A stretch of DNA of 64,000 nucleotides from Peteryoungia rhizophila (GCF_004912145.1 NZ_STGT01000008.1:62001-126000), one strand, 5' to 3'. Counted from the stretch's first letter, positions 44,102-53,225 are shown. Made by a program: numbers and translations. The notes: generated by a model from the sequence alone, not told the origin.

Positions 44102-44347
44102 ATGTTTCGATGCAGCGAAGTGGCCGAGCGCGCGAGCCGGATGATCGATGGCGAGCTCGACTTCTGGCAACGTGCCAACATGAAGCTCCACCTTGCCTTA
44201 TGCCGCGGCTGCCGAGCCTTCATGGCGCAGATGCGAAAGACAAAGGAGCTTACCGAACTCGTCGGTGCCGCCGGTGATCCGGTGCCGAGCGAGGATATCC
44301 AGGCTGCGCTTGCGAGACGACAAAGGCGCTCCGGCAAGCAAATTTGA
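44102..44347 (+). CDS. Small zinc-finger (zf-HC2-like) putative anti-sigma factor
   Basis: An 81-residue soluble protein. C4 in MFRCSEVAERASRMIDGEL and the HLALCRGCRAF block give the H-x3-C-x2-C plus upstream Cys pattern of zinc-binding anti-sigma domains (zf-HC2). No membrane segment follows, so it would be a cytosolic antagonist that senses redox state or metal through the zinc site. It is 35 bases after the TVP38 gene. The partner is probably the ECF sigma factor encoded on the other strand about 0.9 kb away. Confidence 0.75.
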   Translation: MFRCSEVAERASRMIDGELDFWQRANMKLHLALCRGCRAFMAQMRKTKELTELVGAAGDPVPSEDIQAALARRQRRSGKQI

Positions 44348-44434
44348 GATCTGTAGGGTTTCGGGAACGTATTTTGAATTGATCGATCATGCCGGAAGGC
44401 CTGATGCGATTTCAAACTGGGAGAATGGCAAACC

Positions 44435-45664
44435 ATGGGACTGATGAAACGACTTCTTGCTGCGGGTGTGATTGCCGCTGCCAGCGGCCTGCAGGCCATG
44501 GCGGCCGGGCCGGATCTTGCCGATTGGACCAATGTCGAAAAGGCCGCTTCCGGCCAGACAGTCTACTTCAATGCCTGGGGGGGCTCAGAAAACATCAATG
44601 CCTATCTCGAATGGGTGGGGACCGAAATGCGGGCGCGCTACGGTGTCACCGTCGTCCAGGTGAAACTCGATGATACCGCGAGCGCCGTGGCCAAGGTCAT
44701 TGCCGAAAAGGCGGCGGGGAAGGACGAAGGCGGCTCGGTGGACCTCATCTGGATCAATGGCGAAAACTTCGTCTCGATGAAGAAACAGGGCCTGCTCCTT
44801 ACCCCGGGCTGGGCGGGATCGCTCCCCAACTGGCGCTATGTCGATGTCGAGAACCAGCCCACCATCCTGACTGATTTCACTGAACCGACGGAGGGCCTGG
44901 AAAGTCCGTGGGGCGGCGCGAAGATGGTATTCTTCCATGACAGTGCTCGGACCGAAGCCTCGGCCTTGCCTGACAATGCCAATCAACTGCTCGACTGGGC
45001 AAAGAAGAATCCTGGTCGTTTCTCGTATCCGGCTCCGCCCGATTTCATCGGCTCCTCTTTCCTGAAGCAGGTGCTGAGCGAAGTGATCGAAGACCCGGCC
45101 AAATTGGCAGAGCCCGTCACAGAGGAGAGCTTCGAGCGCGACGTCGAGCCGCTTTTCGCCTATCTCGACCAGCTGCATCCGGTTGCCTGGCGCTCGGGGA
45201 AGACCTTCCCGCAGAACTATCCCGACATGAAGCAGAAGCTGGCGGACGGCGAACTGGACATCATCTTCGCCTTCAATCCGTCTGAAGCGTCTGCGGGGAT
45301 CAAGGCGGGCGAGCTCCCCGATACGGTGCGCTCCTTCACCTTCTCAGGCGGCACGCTCGGCAACACGCATTTCGTTGCCATTCCCTACAATGCCAATGCG
45401 AAGGAAGGGGCGCTGCTGATGGCTAACTTCCTGATTTCACCGGAGGCGCAGCTTCGCAAGCAGGATCCGACCTACTGGGGCGATCCGACCGTGCTCGCCA
45501 TGCCGAAACTGCCAGAGCCCGATCGCGCCGCCTTCGCAGCCCTCGACCTTGGTGTGGCGACCCTTGCGCCGGACAAACTCGGCCCGGTGATTGCCGAGCC
45601 GCATGCGAGCTGGATGGAGCGTATCGAGGTCGAGTGGCGACGTCGTTACGCCAGCGGCAACTGA
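44435..45664 (+). CDS. ABC transporter substrate-binding protein, YnjB family
   Basis: A 409-residue periplasmic protein with a signal peptide (MKRLLAAGVIAAASGLQAMAAG). The body is of the type II binding fold related to thiamine- and iron-binding proteins: VYFNAWGGSENINAYLEWVGTEM, DLIWINGENFVSMKKQGLL, ELDIIFAFNPSEAS and HFVAIPYNANAKEGALLMANFL. FNAWGGSxxINxYxxW is the recognisable start of YnjB proteins, whose cargo is not firmly known. The permease and ATPase genes follow at once. ATG at 44435, or 44444 if the short GGACTG is used. Confidence 0.87.
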   Translation: MGLMKRLLAAGVIAAASGLQAMAAGPDLADWTNVEKAASGQTVYFNAWGGSENINAYLEWVGTEMRARYGVTVVQVKLDDTASAVAKVIAEKAAGKDEGGSVDLIWINGENFVSMKKQGLLLTPGWAGSLPNWRYVDVENQPTILTDFTEPTEGLESPWGGAKMVFFHDSARTEASALPDNANQLLDWAKKNPGRFSYPAPPDFIGSSFLKQVLSEVIEDPAKLAEPVTEESFERDVEPLFAYLDQLHPVAWRSGKTFPQNYPDMKQKLADGELDIIFAFNPSEASAGIKAGELPDTVRSFTFSGGTLGNTHFVAIPYNANAKEGALLMANFLISPEAQLRKQDPTYWGDPTVLAMPKLPEPDRAAFAALDLGVATLAPDKLGPVIAEPHASWMERIEVEWRRRYASGN

Positions 45665-45667
45665 TCC

Positions 45668-47392
45668 GTGGCAGCCCGCTTGGCCGAGCACTCGCTCGTC
45701 GACCGGTTGACCGCGCTCCTTCCCCGGAGTGCGGTCATGGTGACGCTCGGCCTTTTGCTGTTGCCGATCACCTTCGGCCTTCTGGGGACGCTCTTGCCGG
45801 CCTTCGGCTACCTGCCGGCTCTCGGTGGGCTTGATCTGAGCCTCGAACACTTTCGCGACCTCCTCGCGACACCCGGCCTTCTGACGGCGTCGATCTTGAG
45901 TGCGGTGACTGGCCTTGGGGCCACTGCCCTGTCTCTTGGTATCACGTTGGTCTTCGTCGCGGGCTATGCGGGCACGCCAACGCTTTCAAGACTACAACAC
46001 CTACTGTCGCCTCTGCTCGCGGTGCCGCATGCCGCAGCCGCCTTCGGTTTCGCTTTCCTGATCGCCCCATCGGGATACTTCATCCGCCTCGTTGCGCCCG
46101 TCTTCGGTATCGACCGTCCGCCGGATATCCTTATTCCTCATGACCCTTTGGGGCTGACGATGATGGCGGGCCTGGTGATCAAGGAGACCCCGTTCCTTTT
46201 TCTCGTCACGCTCGCGGCACTGCCACAGGTCGATCTCCCGGCCGCCCGCAGGCTCGCGGCCTCCTTCGGCTATGGCCGGATCGCCGGTTTTGTCTATCTG
46301 CTCTGGCCAGCGCTCTACCGGCAGATTCGCTTCGCTGTTTATGCCGTCATCGCCTATTCGTCCTCGGTGGTGGATGTCGCCTTGATCCTCGGTCCGAACC
46401 TTCCCGGCACGCTTGCCACACGGCTGGTTCAATGGATGAACGACCCAGATCTTTCCGCGCGTTTTCTCGCCTCCGCCGGAGCCGTGCTGCAACTGGCCGT
46501 CACGCTCGGGGTCCTGCTCGCATGGTTCGGCCTTGAGCGGCTGGGTTCCATCGTGCTTGGTCTCTCGAGGGAGAGGGGGCGGCGCTTTGTCCGTGACCAG
46601 CTCCCGCGCCTGATGTCGGTGCTGGTGGTCGTCTTGATCGGGTGTGTCGTCTTCGCCGGCCTTGGCATTCTGGCCATGTGGTCGCTTGCCGGTCTATGGC
46701 AGTTTCCAGACCTTCTGCCGCAAAGTTTGACGTTGCGCAGCTGGATGAATGCCTTGCCGCGCATCGCCGATCCCCTGGTGACGACACTGGTGACGGGGCT
46801 CGCCTCCACGCTGCTCGCCATTCTCCTGACCATTGGCTGTCTCGAGCGGGAGCTCCAAACGGGCCAAAGCGGAGGCGACAAGGCGTTGCTGTTGTTATAT
46901 TTTCCTCTGATTGTTCCTCAGGTCGCCTTCGTATTCGGCTTGCAGTTGCTCTTCATCGGTAGCGGTAGTGAATACCGGCTCGCCGCGCTTGTTCTGGTCC
47001 ATCTCGTCTTTGTCCTGCCTTATGTATTCCTGTCGCTTGCCGATCCGTGGCGGGCGCTCGATCGTCGCTACGAGATCATCGCAACAGGGCTCGGCCGGTC
47101 CCGGTTCTCGGTGCTTCTTTCCATCCGCCTGCCCATGCTGGTCCGCCCGATCCTCACGGCCGCAGCTGTTGGATTTGCCGTGTCTGTCGGGCAATATCTG
47201 CCGACGCTCCTGATCGGTGAAGGGCGTCTGTCGACCATCACCACGGAGGCCGTTGCGCTCGCTTCCGGAAACAACCGCCGCGTCATCGGAGTTTATGCGT
47301 TGTTGCAGACCATTCTGCCGTTCCTGGCCTTCGCGCTTGCGATCCTTGTGCCTGCCGTACTTCACCGCAATCGCCGGGAGATGAGGGTGTGA
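45668..47392 (+). CDS. ABC transporter permease, YnjC family (double-length)
   Basis: A 574-residue membrane protein with about twelve helices that holds two permease units in one chain, like ThiP and YnjC. Each half has an EAA-type coupling loop: ARRLAASFGYGRIAGFVYLLWP in the first and IIATGLGRSRFSVLLSIRLPML in the second. It starts with GTG three bases after the binding-protein stop and ends overlapping the ATPase gene. One chain forms the whole channel with YnjD-type ATPases. Confidence 0.87.
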   Translation: MAARLAEHSLVDRLTALLPRSAVMVTLGLLLLPITFGLLGTLLPAFGYLPALGGLDLSLEHFRDLLATPGLLTASILSAVTGLGATALSLGITLVFVAGYAGTPTLSRLQHLLSPLLAVPHAAAAFGFAFLIAPSGYFIRLVAPVFGIDRPPDILIPHDPLGLTMMAGLVIKETPFLFLVTLAALPQVDLPAARRLAASFGYGRIAGFVYLLWPALYRQIRFAVYAVIAYSSSVVDVALILGPNLPGTLATRLVQWMNDPDLSARFLASAGAVLQLAVTLGVLLAWFGLERLGSIVLGLSRERGRRFVRDQLPRLMSVLVVVLIGCVVFAGLGILAMWSLAGLWQFPDLLPQSLTLRSWMNALPRIADPLVTTLVTGLASTLLAILLTIGCLERELQTGQSGGDKALLLLYFPLIVPQVAFVFGLQLLFIGSGSEYRLAALVLVHLVFVLPYVFLSLADPWRALDRRYEIIATGLGRSRFSVLLSIRLPMLVRPILTAAAVGFAVSVGQYLPTLLIGEGRLSTITTEAVALASGNNRRVIGVYALLQTILPFLAFALAILVPAVLHRNRREMRV

Positions 47393-48057
47393 TGATGCTT
47401 CAGCGTCACTCTTCCACCGGCCTGACCCTCACCAATGTCGCGATCCGACTTGGGCAAACTCGACTGATCGACCTGACCGCGGAGGTCGATCCGGGCGCTG
47501 TGCTGACCGTCATGGGGGCATCCGGATCCGGCAAATCGACCTTGCTCTCCTACATCGGCGGATTCCTGGATCCGGCTTTCGAGGCCGCCGGCCTTGTGTC
47601 GGTAGACGGTACGAACCTGCTTTGCCTCGCGCCGGAAGCACGGCGAGCCGGTATCCTGTTTCAGGACCCACTTCTGTTCCCGCATATGTCGGTCGGCGCC
47701 AATGTCGCCTTCGCGATCCCTGCGGAGATTTCCGATCGACGTCAGCGGCGGAAAATCTCCGCGGATATCCTCGGCGAGATGGATCTCGGAGGCTTCGAGG
47801 AGCGGGATCCAGCGACACTTTCCGGTGGACAGAAAGCGCGGGTGGCACTTGCCCGTGTCCTGGTCTCCCGGCCGCGGCTGCTTCTGCTGGACGAACCCTT
47901 CTCAAAGCTCGACATGGACTTGCGCTCCCAGATGAGGACCTTGGTCTTCGAGCGTGCGCGGGGCGCCGGGTTGCCTGTCATCCTGGTCACACATGACGAG
48001 GCCGATGCTGAGGCCGCCGGCGGGACGGTGCATCGCATCGGTGCGGCGAATGGGTAA
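47392..48057 (+). CDS. ABC transporter ATP-binding protein, YnjD family
   Basis: A 221-residue ATPase: Walker A MGASGSGKSTLL, Q-loop LFQDPLLFPHMSVGANVAFA, signature LSGGQKARVALAR, Walker B LLLLDEPFSKLD and switch histidine LVTHDEAD. It completes the YnjBCD-type importer. GTG 47389 and ATG 47395 are possible alternative starts within GTGATGATG. The end overlaps the following flavoprotein gene by eight bases. Confidence 0.87.
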   Translation: MMLQRHSSTGLTLTNVAIRLGQTRLIDLTAEVDPGAVLTVMGASGSGKSTLLSYIGGFLDPAFEAAGLVSVDGTNLLCLAPEARRAGILFQDPLLFPHMSVGANVAFAIPAEISDRRQRRKISADILGEMDLGGFEERDPATLSGGQKARVALARVLVSRPRLLLLDEPFSKLDMDLRSQMRTLVFERARGAGLPVILVTHDEADAEAAGGTVHRIGAANG

Positions 48058-49153
48058 GAGTGGCAAGACAGTTGGGCCCGTGGTCCTTCTCGGGGGCGGG
48101 CACGCGCATGTGGAAGTGGTGCGTCGGCTGGGGCAACTCGGTCTCGGCGCACAGATCACACTCGTTTCGCCGTCACGCTACGCCCCCTATTCCGGTATGC
48201 TGCCGGGCCATGTTGCAGGCGAGTACAGTTTCGCTGACTTCCACATCGATCTCGCTCAGCTTTGCGCGCGCTACGGTTTGACCTTCCTCGAGACATCGGC
48301 GACCGGCATCGCTCCGGAGCGCCGGGAGGTGTCGCTCGAAAGCGGCGAAGACCTCACCTATGGCCTGCTGTCGATCGACATCGGCTCCACCCCCTCGCTT
48401 CCGGAGGGGATCTCTGCGGGCATTTCCGTCAAGCCGATCGCGAGCTTCACCGATCGTCTGGCGCGTCTCGATGATCTCGCTGCGGAAGTCGGCCCAATTC
48501 ACCTTGCCATCGTCGGACAGGGTGTCGCTGGCGTCGAAATCGCCTTTGCGCTCAGGCGTCGCTTCGTGGGGCGGGACATCCGGATCACACTCCTCGGTCG
48601 GGCGGCGGGGCCAGTGCCTGGCCACAGTCGATTGGCAAGGGGGCTCGTGGAACAGACTCTGCAGAAGGAAAGTATAGCTCACTGTCCCGATTTCGATGTG
48701 GTCGCTCTCAGGAACGGGGAACTGATAGCCCGCAATGGGCAGCTAATGCCTGTCGACGAGGTGGTTTGGACCACGTCGAGCGGCGCCCCCGCGTGGCTAC
48801 GCCAAACCGGACTTGCCCTCGATGCAGGCGGGTTCATACGCGTGGACGAAATGCTGCGATCGGTCTCTCACCCGGATATCCTTGCCGCCGGTGACGTCGC
48901 ATCGCTTCAGGACCCACGCCCCAAGGCCGGCGTCTTTGCAGTCCGCCAGGGACCAGTTCTGGCGGAGAACATTCATCGGTGCCTGATGGGCAAACCGCTG
49001 AAGACCTATCGCCCACAGCGATTCTGGCTGGTGCTGATCTCGCTGGCGAACGAGAGAGCGATAGCCGACAAGTGGGGACTGGCGATATCCGGGAGCTGGG
49101 TGGCCCGGTGGAAGCGCCGAACCGACTGCCGGTTCATGCAGCGCTATCGCTGA
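48050..49153 (+). CDS. FAD-dependent NADH-dehydrogenase-like oxidoreductase (resembles the SelD N-terminal domain)
   Basis: A 367-residue flavoprotein of the NDH-2 class. It begins VVLLGGGHAHVEVVRRLGQ, then YAPYSGMLPGHVAGEYSFADFHIDL, the second nucleotide site IVGQGVAGVEIAFALRRR, and HPDILAAGDVASL. The GGGHAHVEVxRR and YSGMLPGxxAG blocks are those of the oxidoreductase domain fused in front of selenophosphate synthetase in some bacteria; here it stands alone. It has no C-terminal membrane anchor. It overlaps the ATPase gene by eight bases and is the last gene of the YnjBCD-type operon. Electron acceptor unknown. Confidence 0.83.
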   Translation: MGKSGKTVGPVVLLGGGHAHVEVVRRLGQLGLGAQITLVSPSRYAPYSGMLPGHVAGEYSFADFHIDLAQLCARYGLTFLETSATGIAPERREVSLESGEDLTYGLLSIDIGSTPSLPEGISAGISVKPIASFTDRLARLDDLAAEVGPIHLAIVGQGVAGVEIAFALRRRFVGRDIRITLLGRAAGPVPGHSRLARGLVEQTLQKESIAHCPDFDVVALRNGELIARNGQLMPVDEVVWTTSSGAPAWLRQTGLALDAGGFIRVDEMLRSVSHPDILAAGDVASLQDPRPKAGVFAVRQGPVLAENIHRCLMGKPLKTYRPQRFWLVLISLANERAIADKWGLAISGSWVARWKRRTDCRFMQRYR

Positions 49154-49300
49154 GGCTGCCGGCATTCGCCGTCAATGCGCCGATCACCGGCGTAAAAGGC
49201 ATGTCCCGGAAGCTGTCAGTCGATTTGTTATTTTGATCGGCACATGCTACTGGAAATGCGGAAGGATTCTTCTGACAAAAGATAACAACAGCGGAAGTGG

Positions 49301-50338
49301 ATGAGGCAGTTGCTGGCCATCATTGCCGACGATCTGACCGGTGCCCTGGATACAGGAGCTCCTTTCGCGGCGCGGGGTCTTCATGTGGAAGTCGCGTTGG
49401 GTTTCGAGGCTGTGCCCCATGCCCTTGCGCTCAATCCGGATGTCTTGTCTGTCAACCTCGCCTCGCGGGAGTGCCGCGCCGATGAGGCGCGAGCCCGGAT
49501 GCGTCAGGTGTATGCGCAATTGCCCTCGGGGACGCGCCTGTTCAAGAAGGTGGATTCTCGGCTCAAAGGCCATGTCGCGGCCGAACTGGACGCGATTCCC
49601 TTTGCACGGGCGCTGGTGGCCCCGGCCATCCCTGCCTTTGGTCGTATCGTTCGCGACGGGCATGTCGAGGGTTTCGGCGTTGACAAGCCGATATCGATTG
49701 TCGAGCGGCTCGAACATCATGCCGACCGGTGCCGCATCGGAGATGCCTCGCTGGATTCCGAGATGCATGACGCGCTGACGCTGGCTGAAGCCGAGCGGAT
49801 GGATCTGCTGGTTGGCGCACGGGGTCTGGCCGAAGCGCTTGCCATCCAGATGACCGGCTGCGCCGAGGCCCGGCTCGTCGAACCTCCGACAGGCCCCGGT
49901 CTTTTCGCCATCGGCTCGTATGACCGTATCACGCTGGAGCAGATCGAGAGATTGCGTCTCCTTGAGGGCATTTCCTATCTGGCGGCTCCAAACGGGCTGT
50001 TGCAGGAGCAATGCCCGACAACTGCGCCGCTCGTCCTGATCCAGGCGACAGCCGGAGAGACGTCTCTGTCCGGTGAACAGGTCGGGCGCAATTTGGCAGC
50101 GTCCATTCATCCGCGGCTGACGGGAAGTGCCAGAACCCTGCTTCTCAGCGGTGGCGCAACAGCGGAGACGGTTCTCGCAGCGATGGGTATCCACAGTTTC
50201 CGACTGCAGGGGGAGTGCCTGCCCGGACTGGGGCTCGCCTATGCCGGCGGGCAATGTATCATCGCCAAATCCGGAGGATTCGGAGGGCCTGACACCCTCG
50301 CGACACTGGCCGGAAAACTGCACGAGGGCAGGGGCTGA
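49301..50338 (+). CDS. Four-carbon acid sugar kinase family protein (DUF1537), short form
   Basis: A 345-residue two-domain kinase. The N-terminal sugar-binding domain starts with IIADDLTGALDTGAPF and has KKVDSRLKGH. The C-terminal ATP-binding domain has LLLSGGATAETVL and AKSGGFGGPDTL. Family members such as DtnK phosphorylate D-threonate, D-erythronate or related acids at O4. With PdxA2 encoded nearby, D-threonate kinase is the leading guess. It is about 70 residues shorter than the usual 415-430, so specificity may differ. GGAAG lies before the ATG; its stop is two bases from the GntR regulator start. Confidence 0.82.
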   Translation: MRQLLAIIADDLTGALDTGAPFAARGLHVEVALGFEAVPHALALNPDVLSVNLASRECRADEARARMRQVYAQLPSGTRLFKKVDSRLKGHVAAELDAIPFARALVAPAIPAFGRIVRDGHVEGFGVDKPISIVERLEHHADRCRIGDASLDSEMHDALTLAEAERMDLLVGARGLAEALAIQMTGCAEARLVEPPTGPGLFAIGSYDRITLEQIERLRLLEGISYLAAPNGLLQEQCPTTAPLVLIQATAGETSLSGEQVGRNLAASIHPRLTGSARTLLLSGGATAETVLAAMGIHSFRLQGECLPGLGLAYAGGQCIIAKSGGFGGPDTLATLAGKLHEGRG

Positions 50339-50340
50339 CA

Positions 50341-51066
50341 ATGGGACTGCAGAGCGGGACAGCGCGCAAGAGCCTTGCGGATCTGGTTTTCGAGCGCATG
50401 CATCGGGCGATCAAATCGGGCTCTTACCAGCCAGATGAGCGACTGCCGACCGAACATGATCTTGCAATCGAGTTCGAGGTGTCTCGTCCGATCATTCGCG
50501 AGGCGTTGCGGCGTCTGCGCGAACAGGGCTTCATCTACTCGCGGCGCGGTGCTGGCAGTTTCGTGCGGTCTGTCGGCATGAAACAGCCGCTCGGTTTCGG
50601 GCAGCTCGAAAACGTCGCTGATCTGCTGAATTGCTACGAGTTTCGGCTGACGCTCGAGCCGGCTGCGGCTGAGGCGGCCGCCATGCGTCACACCCCAGTT
50701 GCTCTCGCTTCGATCCGTGAGGCGCTCGAACTGATGCGCGACGCGACCAACCGTCAGGCGCACCGCGAGGATGCGGATTTCCAGTTCCATCTCGCCATCG
50801 CACGCGCCGCCAACAACACCTATTTTTCGACGGCCATGGAGGCTCTCAAGGATCACATTGCCGTCGGCATGCGCTTTCATGGTGTTTCGGTCAAACGGGA
50901 CACGGCCGGTCTGTCGCGCGTGTTTGCCGAGCATGAGGCAATTGCGACGGCGATCGCGGCAGGTGAAGGTGCGCGGGCGAAAGACCTCATGCACGCCCAT
51001 CTCACCGGTTCACGAGCCCGTCTCTTCCAGACGAGCGCCTCGCTTGCGGCGCTGCCGGATGGCTGA
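50341..51066 (+). CDS. GntR-family regulator, FadR subfamily
   Basis: A 241-residue regulator: GntR winged helix at residues 10-75 (LADLVFERMHRAIKSGSYQPDERLPTE, then EFEVSRPIIREALRRLREQG), then an all-helical FCD domain with the metal-binding acid/histidine set (EFRLTLEPAAAEAAA, DFQFHLAIARAANN, H in FAEHEAIATAI). FCD regulators usually bind sugar acids or other carboxylates, which suits the neighbouring acid-sugar genes. It starts two bases after the kinase stop. Confidence 0.9.
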   Translation: MGLQSGTARKSLADLVFERMHRAIKSGSYQPDERLPTEHDLAIEFEVSRPIIREALRRLREQGFIYSRRGAGSFVRSVGMKQPLGFGQLENVADLLNCYEFRLTLEPAAAEAAAMRHTPVALASIREALELMRDATNRQAHREDADFQFHLAIARAANNTYFSTAMEALKDHIAVGMRFHGVSVKRDTAGLSRVFAEHEAIATAIAAGEGARAKDLMHAHLTGSRARLFQTSASLAALPDG

Positions 51067-51102
51067 GTTGGCACCAGCGGAGTGCGAGATCTCAAAACAA
51101 TG

Positions 51103-51123
51103 AAAGGGGCCGGCGGCCCCTTT
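51103..51123. terminator. Bidirectional rho-independent terminator
   Basis: AAAGGGGCC-GGC-GGCCCCTTT is a perfect 9-bp stem with a three-base loop, with A-run and T-run built into the stem ends. It lies between the convergent GntR and alcohol dehydrogenase genes and can serve both. Confidence 0.75.
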
Positions 51124-51149
51124 GTGATTTCAGTCGGAATGGAGAGGCT

Positions 51150-52271
51150 TCAATAGGCTGCGCGGTAGATCGCCAGCACGTCCCCGACTGCCATCTCGGC
51201 CGGATTGTTGTCCATCAGGCGACGATTGGCATGGGCTTCCGCCGCATACGCTGCCAGGGCATCTTCCTTCGCGCCGTGACGGGAGAGCTGCATCTCAATG
51301 TCGAGATCGGTGCAGAAGCGGCAGGCGTCTTCGAGCAGTGCGTCGGACGAGCCTGCGCTGAAGCCGAGTGCTTCGGCGACTTCCGCCGTCTTGTCTTGAA
51401 CCACAGGCTGGTTGAAGGCGAGCACATGCGGGAAGACGATGGCGTTGGCGAGACCATGAGGCAGCCCGAGACGTGTGCCGAGCGGATAGGCGATGGCGTG
51501 GCCGGCGGCCGTGTTGACCGGGCCAAGGCAGATCCCACCGTAGTAAGATGCGAGCATCATGCCTTCGCGGGCCTCGGTGTCGGAGCCATCCTTGACCGCG
51601 CGGGCAAGATATTTGCCGACGAGACGAAAGCCCATGCGGGCAAAGCCGTCGATCATCGGATGTGCCCGCTTGTTGGTGAAGGCCTCGACGCAGTGCGCCA
51701 TGGCATCGACTCCTGTGGCCGCTGTGACGGCCGGTGGCACGGTGAAGGTCAGTTGTGGATCGAGGACCGCGATGTCGGCGATCATGTGCGGGCTCTCGAC
51801 AGCGATCTTGGCGCCCTTCACCGGATCGGTGATCAGCGAGCGGATGCCGGCTTCGGATCCCGTGCCGGCCGTCGTTGCGACCTGGATGAGCTGGGTGTTC
51901 CGGCCCGCGACCTTGTTGGGGCCAGCAACGTCGGCAAGCGTCTGTTCGCTATCCCAGAGCGCGGCGACGAGCTTGGCCACGTCGAGGACTGATCCGCCGC
52001 CGAGGCCGACTACGACTTGGGGCTTGACCCGCCGTGCGACGACAAGTGCAGCTTCGAGCGTTGCGACATCGGGTTCGCCCGGAATGGCATCGAAGACCTC
52101 GATCTTTCCCGGCAGCTTCAGGCGATCGACAAAGCCTGCGGTGATCGGTGTCGCGATGACGAGGGTGGAGGAGGTGTCGCCGACAAGGGCACCGACCTCA
52201 GCGATCATTCCTGCGCCGACGATGAGACGACGCGGCTGGTGGAGCGTGATGGATGCAGTCATCGATGTCAT
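51150..52271 (-). CDS. Iron-containing alcohol dehydrogenase
   Basis: A 373-residue group III dehydrogenase. RLIVGAGMI start, nucleotide-binding VVGLGGGSVLDVAKLVA, ATTAGTGSEAG, and metal ligands D and H in GVDAMAHCVEAFT, GHAIAYPLG and LPHGLANAIVFPHVLAF. Such enzymes oxidise small alcohols or hydroxy acids with NAD(P). The ATG at 52271 overlaps the PdxA stop (ATGA); ATG 52262 with AAGGA at better spacing is the alternative. It probably acts on a hydroxyl of the acid sugar handled by the kinase and PdxA2. Confidence 0.87.
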   Translation of the reverse strand: MTSMTASITLHQPRRLIVGAGMIAEVGALVGDTSSTLVIATPITAGFVDRLKLPGKIEVFDAIPGEPDVATLEAALVVARRVKPQVVVGLGGGSVLDVAKLVAALWDSEQTLADVAGPNKVAGRNTQLIQVATTAGTGSEAGIRSLITDPVKGAKIAVESPHMIADIAVLDPQLTFTVPPAVTAATGVDAMAHCVEAFTNKRAHPMIDGFARMGFRLVGKYLARAVKDGSDTEAREGMMLASYYGGICLGPVNTAAGHAIAYPLGTRLGLPHGLANAIVFPHVLAFNQPVVQDKTAEVAEALGFSAGSSDALLEDACRFCTDLDIEMQLSRHGAKEDALAAYAAEAHANRRLMDNNPAEMAVGDVLAIYRAAY

Positions 52272-53224
52272 CCTTGCGTGACCCGGCCGGCGACAAGCTT
52301 GCGGGCATAGGCGATGGCGGAATTCATGTTGCCGTGATTGGCGATGCCCTTGCCGGCGATGTCGAATGCGGTGCCGTGGTCTACCGACGTGCGGTCGATC
52401 GGCAGTTCAACAGACACGTTGACCGCCGTATCAAAGGCAACAAGCTTGATCGGGATGTGGCCCTGGTCGTGATATTGCGCGACAACGAGGTCGAAGGCGC
52501 CGGAATAGGCGCGGTAGAAGACGGTATCGGCAGAAATCGGTCCCTGCACATCGATGCCTTCGACGCGGGCGGCTGCAACTGCGGGGGCGATCTGGTCGTC
52601 GTCCTCGGTGCCAAAGAGGCCGTTTTCACCGCAATGCGGATTGACGCCAGCAACCGCGATGCGCGGCTTGTCGTAGCCGATGCGCTTGAGATGGTCGTTG
52701 CCGGCCTTGATGGTTGCCAGCACGCGTTCGGTCGTCGCCCGGCGGATCGCTTCCTGCAGCGAGACGTGGGTCGAGACGTGAATGACCTTCAGGCGTTCCG
52801 AAGCGAGCAACATGTAGGCCGCCTTGGACCCGGTCAGACTGCGTAGCATGCCGGTATGGCCGTCATAGTGATGGCCGGCCAGGTTCAGCGCTTCCTTGTT
52901 GATCGGCGCCGTCACGATACAGCCAATTGTCCCGGCCTCGGCATCGCGGACTGCCTTTTCGATGAACCGAAAGGCGGCATCGCCTGCGACCGGGCTGAGC
53001 TTGCCCCAGGGAAGCGGGGCGCCCTCGACCTCGATGTCGATGACATAAGGTGCGAGATCCAGATCGACTTCAAGCGCCGTGCGAGCCGCTTCGAGTGTCG
53101 CCAGGTTGCCGTAGATTCGGGTGGCCGCGCGATCCTCGGCCGACATTTCGGCCAGAGCCCGAACAGAAATCTCGGGCCCGACGCCGCAGGGATCGCCCAT
53201 GGTGATGCCGATAATGCCGCTCAT
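52268..53224 (-). CDS. pdxA2: PdxA2-type 4-phospho-D-threonate/D-erythronate 3-dehydrogenase
   Basis: A 318-residue member of the PdxA family: GITMGDPCGVGPEI start, TAPINKEALNLAGHHYDGHTGML with the first metal histidine, and AQYHDQGHIPIKLVAF with the others. PdxA proper works in vitamin B6 synthesis; members located with a DUF1537 kinase oxidise and decarboxylate 4-phospho-D-threonate to dihydroxyacetone phosphate and CO2. The context here favours that role. The ATG at 53224 has GGAG six bases upstream. It lies between the sialidase-fold gene and the alcohol dehydrogenase on the same strand. Confidence 0.88.
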   Translation of the reverse strand: MSGIIGITMGDPCGVGPEISVRALAEMSAEDRAATRIYGNLATLEAARTALEVDLDLAPYVIDIEVEGAPLPWGKLSPVAGDAAFRFIEKAVRDAEAGTIGCIVTAPINKEALNLAGHHYDGHTGMLRSLTGSKAAYMLLASERLKVIHVSTHVSLQEAIRRATTERVLATIKAGNDHLKRIGYDKPRIAVAGVNPHCGENGLFGTEDDDQIAPAVAAARVEGIDVQGPISADTVFYRAYSGAFDLVVAQYHDQGHIPIKLVAFDTAVNVSVELPIDRTSVDHGTAFDIAGKGIANHGNMNSAIAYARKLVAGRVTQG

Positions 53225-53225
53225 C

